DNA of 9,716 nucleotides, from positions 1 to 9,716 of the forward strand of contig JAKMGM010000133.1 of the NCBI GenBank assembly GCA_022424925.1. Reading direction: 5' to 3'. The notes beneath the pieces are model-generated. The model was given only the letters and a program-made list of their open reading frames with translations, made no database searches and was not told where the DNA came from. Position numbers and translations under genes: made by a program. Source of the DNA: Candidatus Poseidoniaceae archaeon (GTDB taxonomy: Archaea; Thermoplasmatota; Poseidoniia; Poseidoniales; Poseidoniaceae). Position 1 is the first letter of the stretch. Each line of letters opens with the position of its first letter. Positions 1 to 5,252 of this stretch are shown piece by piece.

Positions 1-122
1 CCGAAGCGTCGCGCAGGTTGAGGGAACGGTTGGCTCTTGGAACCGATGATCAAAAGTAAACCAACCAGCGATTCAAAGCCAATGAGAACCCATTGGAGTG
101 TCGTGGTCTCAAATGTCAGCAT
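1..122 (-). CDS. N-terminus of a small hydrophobic (membrane) protein, partial
   Basis: An ATG whose complement lies at 120-122 opens a frame with no stop down to the left edge (about 40 codons). The peptide begins MLTFETTTLQWVLIGFESLV and continues with a strongly hydrophobic stretch (GLLLIIG) followed by a polar KSQPFPQPARR segment. This looks like one N-terminal membrane segment and then a cytoplasmic or linker region. The start is supported by a purine-rich GAGGAG about five bases upstream of the ATG (minus strand), one of the clearest ribosome-binding sites in the window. It follows the rlmH stop by 47 bp on the same strand, so it may be co-transcribed with rlmH. The family is not recognised and most of the gene lies outside the window. 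It could be a chance frame, but hydrophobicity plus the ribosome-binding site make a real gene more likely than not. Confidence 0.45.
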   Translation of the reverse strand, partial: MLTFETTTLQWVLIGFESLVGLLLIIGSKSQPFPQPARRF

Positions 123-169
123 GGGGACTCCTCAATACTCCTAAGATTCCGCACTTCTTGACCCTTTGC

Positions 170-604
170 TCAAGCCTTATGATATCCACTACCCTTCAAA
201 ATCTCTGTTGCCCTGTAGAGTTGTTCCACCAACATCGTGCTTGCCAACTCATGAGGAAATGTAAGCGGTGAAAGTGAAAGTTTGGATGATGGTTCTATAT
301 CGGCATCTTTGGGCCAGCCTTCCGCAGGACCTACGGCCAAATGCGTGTCATGGACATCGACATTCCATTGACCCACGGATTTCGAAAACTCGATAGAATC
401 GTTGAGTGTACCGCCTTCATCAAGATAGATAACTGCACCCTTGAGCAGTTTCAGACGGGCAAGATATTCACGGCTAGAAAGTTTGTTTGAATGGTATTCA
501 ATCCTGACGCCGCTTTTTTTCAACCGTTGAGCATACATGTCAATCAGTTCTCGATAGGCCTTTTCCTTGGGCGTGCCGTGAAAGTGTGCGGTCACTCTTG
601 CCAT
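170..604 (-). CDS. rlmH: RlmH-family SPOUT methyltransferase (23S rRNA pseudouridine-1915 N3-methyltransferase)
   Basis: A 144-residue protein, close to the usual RlmH length of about 155. The family uses S-adenosylmethionine to methylate N3 of pseudouridine 1915 in helix 69 of 23S rRNA on the assembled ribosome, and works as a knotted homodimer. Visible family features are the mid-protein strand VIYLDEGG (58-65), the SAM-loop region VGPAEG (91-96), the segment LSLSPLTFPHEL (109-120), then LVEQLYRA (125-132) and the diagnostic C-terminal YHK (141-143). E. coli RlmH has LSALTLPH, VAESLYRA and a C-terminal YHRE at the same places. The SAM loop differs from the usual GGPEG (here GPAEG). I chose the ATG at 604 because it aligns with the family N-terminus; the frame is open far upstream, but that part is antisense to the next gene. 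The family is mostly bacterial with some archaeal members. Target specificity is inferred from family. Confidence 0.85.
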   Translation of the reverse strand: MARVTAHFHGTPKEKAYRELIDMYAQRLKKSGVRIEYHSNKLSSREYLARLKLLKGAVIYLDEGGTLNDSIEFSKSVGQWNVDVHDTHLAVGPAEGWPKDADIEPSSKLSLSPLTFPHELASTMLVEQLYRATEILKGSGYHKA

Positions 605-683
605 ATGTTTGCCAACCGGTCCCACTTGATGAAGACCGATGGCATAACCAAACGCTCTTAGGGAAGGGACACAAAGGCAATTC
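605..683. promoter_or_regulatory. Divergent intergenic spacer between rlmH and the 684-2586 gene run
   Basis: These 79 bases must hold the start signals for both rlmH (leftward) and the plus-strand gene at 684. No strong sigma-70 -35/-10 pair and no convincing archaeal TATA box was seen; the most AT-rich piece, GGCATAACC near 640-648, is only a weak candidate. On the plus strand an AAAGG six bases before the ATG at 684 is a weak ribosome-binding site. A CATATG palindrome sits at the rlmH start. The regulatory role is inferred from gene orientation alone. Confidence 0.3.
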
Positions 684-1019
684 ATGGGATGGTGGCCTTT
701 CGGGAAGAAAAGCAAAACAACCCGAGTGCCAGTGAACGACCCACTTTTGAAAGACAATCGAACAATGATTTCTGATTTGAGAGATGCATGTGAATTGAAC
801 TTCGATAATCCTGAAGAAGCTCGAAGGCAGATTCGAAGAATGCAGGTTGAATGGACTGAAGCCTCGCGTGAAGGATTGCTGACAGATATCAACAGAAGCG
901 GTCTTGAAGCTCGCGCCTTTCGGTTGCTGACCTGTAGCGACAAAGAATGGATGAAGTGGCTCGATAATCTTGAATTTTGGAAGCCTGGATGGAAACCCGA
1001 AGGGACTGACGAGGATTGA
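684..1019 (+). CDS. Hypothetical 111-residue charged protein
   Basis: The family is not recognised. The protein starts MGWWPFGKKSK, a tryptophan-rich and then basic N-terminus, and continues as a highly charged, probably alpha-helical segment (about residues 25-75, rich in Glu, Arg, Asp and Leu, including NPEEARRQIRRMQVEW). A second tryptophan-rich patch (EWMKWLDNLEFWKPGWKP, about 88-105) leads into an acidic end, EGTDED. There is no signal peptide or membrane segment, so it is probably cytoplasmic; the N-terminal WWPF could touch the membrane or a partner. The amino-acid mix looks like a real protein, whereas the antisense frame reads as a serine/leucine-rich shadow. It is the first gene of a same-strand run, 26 bp ahead of the PTGES2-like gene, which suggests co-transcription. 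Two cysteines (positions 36 and 83) form no recognisable metal motif. Confidence 0.7.
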   Translation: MGWWPFGKKSKTTRVPVNDPLLKDNRTMISDLRDACELNFDNPEEARRQIRRMQVEWTEASREGLLTDINRSGLEARAFRLLTCSDKEWMKWLDNLEFWKPGWKPEGTDED

Positions 1020-1045
1020 AGAAGGGGGGGCGACCGCAATGATTC

Positions 1046-1738
1046 ATGGGTCAAACCCCAACACTCCACATGCTCTACACATGCCCATTTTGTTGGAAGG
1101 TGCGCGGGTTAGTCGAATATATCGGCCTCGACGTCGAATATGAGTATGTCAACGGTATGAAAATCAAAAAGGAAGTTGCGTTTGCGAACGGCTGGGGTAA
1201 AGTACCCGTATTCACAGATGAAAACGGATCGTTTCACACCGATTCAACCCCTTTGCTCAAACACATCGACGCAACCTACAACGGAGGGAAACTTGCCAGC
1301 ATTGGGGATGCGAATCGGCAACAAAAATGGCTCGAATGGGCTGACACCAAAATGTCGAAAGCAACCATACCGATTCTCTATGGCAGTATAGGCTCCGCAT
1401 TTCGAACGACAACCCGTATCTCCAAAATTGAAAAGTTTGGCTTCTTTTCACGCCGGCTTTATGCATGGGCGGGATTTCCTATCATGTGGGGTATTATCGC
1501 CCGGAAGCGCGTCAAAAAAGATGGCCGGAGCCCGAAACAATTGTGGCACGACCTCCTTACAGAATTCACCGAAGCTCATGATGCGAAACCGTTTTTCGGT
1601 GGTGACGAGCCAGATTTAGTTGACTTCGCTGCATTCGGTTACATGCGTTCAATTTCACCCTTCCCTCAATTCAAACTCCTCGAACAGCACGCCAACGGCA
1701 TGGCATGGTACAAACGAATGGAAGCAAATGTACAGTAG
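1046..1738 (+). CDS. Glutaredoxin/GST-fold protein resembling prostaglandin E synthase 2 (PTGES2-like)
   Basis: A 230-residue protein with an N-terminal thioredoxin/glutaredoxin domain (about 5-78) and an all-helical GST C-terminal domain (about 90-230). The active-site motif is CPFC at 13-16, in YTCPFCWKVRGLVEY; the cis-proline is in KVPVF (52-56) and the glutathione-contact acidic/serine pair is probably D66-S67. The resemblance to mammalian microsomal PGE synthase 2 is unusually broad: CPFCxKVR at the active site, KVPV, a central KFG segment before a hydrophobic helix (IEKFGFFSRRLYAWAGFP), and a C-terminal GGDEPDLVDFAAFGYMRS block followed by WYKRME, matching the animal GGKKPNLADLAVYGVLR...WYLR. 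The hydrophobic N-terminal anchor of the animal enzyme is absent. The mammalian protein binds glutathione and heme through the CPFC motif; a prostaglandin role here is improbable and the substrate is unknown. The ATG at 1046 is the first possible start because an in-frame TGA lies at 1040-1042. Confidence 0.8.
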   Translation: MGQTPTLHMLYTCPFCWKVRGLVEYIGLDVEYEYVNGMKIKKEVAFANGWGKVPVFTDENGSFHTDSTPLLKHIDATYNGGKLASIGDANRQQKWLEWADTKMSKATIPILYGSIGSAFRTTTRISKIEKFGFFSRRLYAWAGFPIMWGIIARKRVKKDGRSPKQLWHDLLTEFTEAHDAKPFFGGDEPDLVDFAAFGYMRSISPFPQFKLLEQHANGMAWYKRMEANVQ

Positions 1739-1746
1739 GTGCTCAC

Positions 1747-2586
1747 ATGAGCGTTCAATTTCTCGGATTGGATTTTCATAAAATCGAGGAGGGAAGTACC
1801 TACCTTGGAACCGAAAAGGGAGGTTGGGTTTACGCAAGTCAGCGTCCTCGTCACGAAGTGAAATGCCCTGAGTTCTACATCATGAAAAGCGTGCTGAGCC
1901 AGGACAACATCAAAACCATTCTCAACCACGATGACGATGCATTCACCCTCGACGGTAAAGGTATCAAGTCCATTTGTGAGCAACTCACGCACCTCATATC
2001 GGACGAGACCTTTCTTGAAGGCACCACTAAGCAGTGGGAAGTCCGATGTCCAAGTGAAGGTGAATGGCGAAGAGCACACGATGTTATTGAACTCGAACTT
2101 AATCCGAGAAAAATTGAGGTTCTCGCCGACGGTGTCGCCGACAATTATCGCGGTGCGATGATGGACGGACGCCCACGAATGTTCGCGGGTTTGGGCCCCA
2201 TGGCCAGTCACCGAACGGCGATAGAGACTCACCCTTCACGAGAAGGCGTGACCGCTTTGTCAAGCGCACCAATGGACCGCCCAATAGAAGGATTGGTTCT
2301 GCGATTGGTCATCACACCTGTAAGGCCTTTGAAGGGGAAAGTAGTCCCACTCAATGCGGATTTCTTCGCCAATGTTCGGGGTGAATTGTTTTGGACCTCG
2401 CTGCTCGGCGTACTTCCTTCGTTTCTCATACCAATTGCGCGTGGTATGGGAAGTTACGCAGTGAACGGATGGGCGAACCTCTTGTTTGGAGGATTATGTG
2501 CTGGCTTTGTTACTGGTGCCATCTGGAGGCCACGAAGACCTACTTTGCTGTATGAGGATGTTGAAGAATCAATCATCGGCCGGTGA
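1747..2586 (+). CDS. Membrane-tethered protein with a degenerate FGE/SUMF1-like domain
   Basis: A 279-residue protein. Residues about 9-191 read like a shortened formylglycine-generating-enzyme (FGE-sulfatase/SUMF1, EgtB, PvdO) fold. The opening KIEEGSTYLG...RPRHEVKCPEFYI (12-45) matches the family pattern of a G-T-x-x-x-G turn, then P-x-H-x-V and an F-Y-I strand; CPSEGEWRRAHD (101-112) matches the hallmark R-L-P-T-E-A-E-W-E-x-A; and GLVLRLVITP (182-191) sits where family members end in G-F-R-V. The cysteines are at 40, 77, 101 and 251, and none lies where the catalytic pair of true FGE is expected near the domain end, so sulfatase activation is doubtful. Two membrane helices follow (about 214-232 and 242-260) and a tail with RPRRP. 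With no signal peptide and an even helix number, the FGE-like domain is probably cytoplasmic. The ATG at 1747 is chosen over an upstream in-frame start at 1705 that overlaps the previous gene; AGGTG at 1737-1741 precedes it. Confidence 0.7.
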   Translation: MSVQFLGLDFHKIEEGSTYLGTEKGGWVYASQRPRHEVKCPEFYIMKSVLSQDNIKTILNHDDDAFTLDGKGIKSICEQLTHLISDETFLEGTTKQWEVRCPSEGEWRRAHDVIELELNPRKIEVLADGVADNYRGAMMDGRPRMFAGLGPMASHRTAIETHPSREGVTALSSAPMDRPIEGLVLRLVITPVRPLKGKVVPLNADFFANVRGELFWTSLLGVLPSFLIPIARGMGSYAVNGWANLLFGGLCAGFVTGAIWRPRRPTLLYEDVEESIIGR

Positions 2587-4887
2587 AACCAATAATTCCC
2601 AGTACGAATCTTGTCGAATAGCATCAGCGACGCATATTGCTGCCATGTTGACAATGTGCCGAACGCCGTCCCTGCGTGCCACCAATTGAACCGGCTTATC
2701 CATGCCTTCCAAAATTGGTCCAGTCATTTCAGCATCACCTAACTCTTCCAGCAACTTGTAAGCAATATTCGCTGCAGCCAGATTGGGCAGAACCAAAACA
2801 TTCGCCGGACCGGTGAAGTCCATGAAAGGATATTCTTCTTGAACGTCTGCGTTAAGTGCAGTATCAGCTTGCATTGGTCCGTCAATCACAAGTGAAGGGT
2901 CAAGTTGTTTGGCAATGTCAATCGCATCTTCAATACGCTCCGAACGCTGAGCACGGCTTGAGCCAAAATCGGAAAAAGAGAGCATGGCTACCTTTGGTGC
3001 AACACCAAATCGTCGTGCTACTTTCGCAGTTTGAACAGCAATTTCGGCAAGGGTTCGACTGTCAGGATAGACGTTGACGGTTGCATCAGCAAGGAAAATA
3101 GTCCTTCCTTTGACATTGACCATGTAACACCCGATGACGCAATGTGACTTTTCATCAGGCCCAATGAGTTCCAGTGTCGGGCGTAAAACATCGCCATAAT
3201 TACGACTCACACCTCCTACGAACCCGTCAGCGTCGCCGTTGATTACCATCTGACTGGCGAAATATGGGCGGGATTTCAAAAGCCGTCGTGCATCTACATT
3301 CGTCATTCCTTTCCGACTTCTCTTCTCCATCATCGATTCAGCATAAACACCTTTGCGACGGGGGTCTTTTCTCGGGTCGTACACCTCGTAATCGAAATGC
3401 AAACCTAGTTCCTCAATCATCCGGCCAATACGCTCAACCGGTCCCAAAAGAATAGGGTGGCAAATCTTCTGCTCGGCAAGTTGGGCTGCTGCACGAATCA
3501 CCTTCTCATGGTCACCTTCTGGAAAGACAATTCGCTTTGATTTGCCACGGACTTGATTGATGACGTGGCGCATAATGGAATACGAAAGGCCGAGACGAGC
3601 CTCAAGCTCTTCACGGTACGAAACCATGGAAAAGTCCTCAGGTTGAACCGCAGCAACACCTTCCAAAACGGCGGCTTCGGCAACTGCTGATGCTTCCCAA
3701 ATCAGTACGCGGCGATCGAACGGTTTCGGAATGATATACTCTGGGCCGTACTGCATCGTTGCTCCGTCGTATGCGGCAGAGATGTAATCCGGCACGGGCT
3801 CTTTGGCCAGTGATGCAAGTGCCTTGGTTGCTGCCATTTTCATTCCCTGCGTGATGTCACGAGCGCGAACATCCAATGCACCTCTGAAAATGTACGGGAA
3901 ACCGAGCACGTTGTTCACTTGGTTCGAATAATCGGAACGCCCAGTTGCGATAATGGCATCGTTTCGAACCTCAAGAATCTCTTCGGGGCTGATTTCTGGT
4001 GTCGGATTTGCCAGCGCAAAAATGATTGGCTTTTCAGCCATTGATGCGACCATCTCCTTGCTGACCAGGCCTCCTCGAGAGAGCCCCAACATCACGTCAG
4101 CGCCACGCAGTGCGTCAGACAGATCACCCGCTTCTCGCTCATGCGCAAACGGTGCTTTGTATTCGTTCAATTCACCTGCCTCAAGGCGCGCTTTGGTCAC
4201 TATACCCTTACTGTCAACCATCGAGATGTTTTCACGACTTACGCCGATGGCAACGTAATGGTTGGCACATGCTATTGCACTCGCCCCTGCTCCAATCACA
4301 ACGACTTTGACCGTGGCGAGTTCTTTTTCTTGAAGTTCAACTGCGTTGAGGAGTGCTGCGGCTGAAATGATTGCTGTGCCGTGTTGATCGTCGTGCATGA
4401 CGGGTATGTCGGTTGATTCTGCAATTCTTCGCTCAATTTCAAAACATTCCGGAGCCTTGATGTCCTCAAGATTGATTCCGCCAAACGTCTTTGAGATATT
4501 GACGACCGTTTCGATGAACGATTCGGGGTCTTCAGTATCGACTTCGATATCAAACACGTCAATGTCTGCGAATGTTTTGAGCAGAAGTCCTTTGCCCTCC
4601 ATCACTGGCTTGCTCGCGAGTGCCCCGATATTTCCAAGCCCGAGAACAGCCGTACCGTTGGAGATTACAGCCACGAGGTTCCCCTTTGACGTATACCTAT
4701 ACGCGTCTTCAGGGCGTTCAGCAATATCCAAACATGGATAGGCGACACCGGGTGAATACGCTAAACTCAATTCATATGCAGTGGAGTGGGGTTTTGTAGG
4801 GACGACTTTGATTTTTCCACGCGGTTCTGTTTCGTGGTATTCCAACGCTTCTTTCCTGAGCATGCGCTCTTTTTTGTCGCGATTCAT
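2569..4887 (-). CDS. maeB: NADP-dependent malic enzyme with C-terminal phosphotransacetylase-like domain (MaeB type)
   Basis: A 772-residue protein (E. coli MaeB has 759). It converts malate plus NADP+ to pyruvate, CO2 and NADPH in the cytoplasm. The malic-enzyme part (about 12-430) shows AYSPGVAYPC with the catalytic Tyr (44), GNIGALASKPVMEGKG with the catalytic Lys (93), the metal ligands in NLEDIKAPECFE (E141, D142) and MHDDQHGTAI (D166/D167), the dinucleotide-binding GAGASAIACA (199-208), ALANPTPEI (291-299) and GRSDYSNQVNNVLGFP (316-331). The C-terminal part (about 440-772) is phosphotransacetylase-like: RIVFPEGDHEKV, NYGDVLRPTLELIG, IFLADATVN, ANVLVLPNLAAANIAYKL and KPVQLVARRDGVRHIVN. 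In MaeB this domain is regarded as an acetyl-CoA-sensing allosteric module rather than an active enzyme. I chose the ATG at 4887; a TTG nine bases upstream is also open. It has its own promoter region and faces the FGE-like gene tail-to-tail. Confidence 0.95.
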   Translation of the reverse strand: MNRDKKERMLRKEALEYHETEPRGKIKVVPTKPHSTAYELSLAYSPGVAYPCLDIAERPEDAYRYTSKGNLVAVISNGTAVLGLGNIGALASKPVMEGKGLLLKTFADIDVFDIEVDTEDPESFIETVVNISKTFGGINLEDIKAPECFEIERRIAESTDIPVMHDDQHGTAIISAAALLNAVELQEKELATVKVVVIGAGASAIACANHYVAIGVSRENISMVDSKGIVTKARLEAGELNEYKAPFAHEREAGDLSDALRGADVMLGLSRGGLVSKEMVASMAEKPIIFALANPTPEISPEEILEVRNDAIIATGRSDYSNQVNNVLGFPYIFRGALDVRARDITQGMKMAATKALASLAKEPVPDYISAAYDGATMQYGPEYIIPKPFDRRVLIWEASAVAEAAVLEGVAAVQPEDFSMVSYREELEARLGLSYSIMRHVINQVRGKSKRIVFPEGDHEKVIRAAAQLAEQKICHPILLGPVERIGRMIEELGLHFDYEVYDPRKDPRRKGVYAESMMEKRSRKGMTNVDARRLLKSRPYFASQMVINGDADGFVGGVSRNYGDVLRPTLELIGPDEKSHCVIGCYMVNVKGRTIFLADATVNVYPDSRTLAEIAVQTAKVARRFGVAPKVAMLSFSDFGSSRAQRSERIEDAIDIAKQLDPSLVIDGPMQADTALNADVQEEYPFMDFTGPANVLVLPNLAAANIAYKLLEELGDAEMTGPILEGMDKPVQLVARRDGVRHIVNMAAICVADAIRQDSYWELLVSPADD

Positions 4888-4922
4888 AGCAATCAATCTT
4901 AAACGAAACAGGTCTTAGGTTT

Positions 4923-5007
4923 GAGTGTTGCGTGAAACATGGCTCTACAACACAGTTTCACGGGTAGTATTTCTCATCTCACCAGGGGTTATTTTAGTTC
5001 AACACTC
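4923..5007. repeat. Outer inverted repeat GAGTGTTG / CAACACTC with a third copy of one arm
   Basis: GAGTGTTG at 4923-4930 has its exact reverse complement CAACACTC at 5000-5007. The left arm is directly contiguous with the CGTGAAAC arm of the inner repeat, so the 16 bases 4923-4938 can pair fully with two separated blocks, 4955-4962 and 5000-5007, leaving a 37-base insertion between them. A shorter copy, CAACAC, also occurs at 4948-4953 and can pair with 4925-4930 instead, so alternative foldings compete. The match is read directly from the sequence; the function is unknown. Confidence 0.5.
4931..4962. repeat. Perfect 8-bp inverted repeat CGTGAAAC / GTTTCACG
   Basis: CGTGAAAC at 4931-4938 and its exact reverse complement GTTTCACG at 4955-4962 are separated by 16 bases, giving 24 bp from arm to arm, a little over two helical turns. 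It lies 43 bp upstream of the maeB start and about 170 bp upstream of the propeller start. This spacing would suit a dimeric regulator bound as an operator, or a small hairpin in RNA. No known regulator motif was recognised. Confidence 0.6.
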
Positions 5008-5132
5008 GAAACAAAAAGGTGGAAAACAGTGCAAAAACCGTAGCAAAGCACCTTCTTTTTCGAATAGAGAGAAGAGATTCAATGACTCGTTTAGGGGGCG
5101 CGTTCAAATACCCTCAAACCCGGAGTAAGAGC

Positions 5133-5252
5133 ATGAGAAGGACTGCGAGCGCAAGTACCCCCCAGCGCGACGCTCGAAGGGCGCTCTTGTTGGTGTCGAT
5201 TATGCTGCTTGCTTCCGCAGCTCCAATCCTCACATTACCCGGCGTTTCAGCA
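5133..5252 (+). other. Signal peptide coding region of the propeller protein
   Basis: Residues 1-40: a positively charged start with arginines at 2, 3, 12, 15 and 16, a hydrophobic core at about 17-30, a short PILTLPG stretch and a small-residue cleavage context VSA before H41. There is no lipobox cysteine, so a Sec signal-peptidase I type signal is more likely than a lipoprotein. Although two arginines are adjacent twice, the S/T-R-R-x-F-L-K pattern of twin-arginine signals is absent. Confidence 0.8.

Larger units (their letters stand above)
4888..5132. promoter_or_regulatory. Divergent intergenic region between maeB and the propeller gene
   Basis: This 245-bp region is the only sizeable non-coding stretch in the window. 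It must carry the promoters of maeB (leftward) and the giant secreted protein (rightward). On the plus strand TTATTTTAG at about 4989-4997 is a plausible but weak archaeal TATA-like element, which would put transcription start near 5018-5022 and leave a leader of roughly 110 bases. On the minus strand GTTTAAGA lies only about 12-19 bases before the maeB ATG, rather close for a TATA box. A cluster of inverted repeats at 4923-5007 lies between the two genes. The start of the propeller protein is preceded by GGAG at 5122-5125, seven bases before the ATG at 5133. Promoter positions are inference. Confidence 0.4.

Noticed and set aside
1024..1030. Run of seven G residues before the PTGES2-like gene, as a phase-variable tract or ribosome-binding site
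   Set aside because: It lies between genes and changes no frame, since an in-frame TGA follows at 1040-1042. At about 15 bases from the ATG it is too far to be a good ribosome-binding site. It may be a homopolymer of no consequence.
605..1069. Upstream extension of the rlmH frame, up to a 299-residue reading frame
   Set aside because: The extension is antisense to the 111-residue gene, is serine/leucine-rich and has no family similarity, whereas the ATG at 604 aligns with the RlmH N-terminus. A start at 685, sharing CATG with the divergent gene, would add 27 residues the family lacks.
1705..1746. In-frame start at 1705 for the FGE-like gene
   Set aside because: It would overlap the PTGES2-like gene by 34 bp and add 14 residues with no match to the FGE pattern. 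The ATG at 1747 has AGGTG at suitable spacing.
4397..4741. Open frame of 114 codons on the plus strand inside maeB, and other frames opposite known genes
   Set aside because: They are antisense or out-of-frame shadows of strongly supported coding regions, with serine- or arginine-rich composition and no recognisable motif.
5019..5132. Longer N-terminus for the propeller protein (GTG 5019 or ATG 5082)
   Set aside because: Either would place 17 to 38 polar and basic residues in front of a normal signal peptide. The ATG at 5133 has a GGAG seven bases upstream. The 5082 start cannot be fully excluded.
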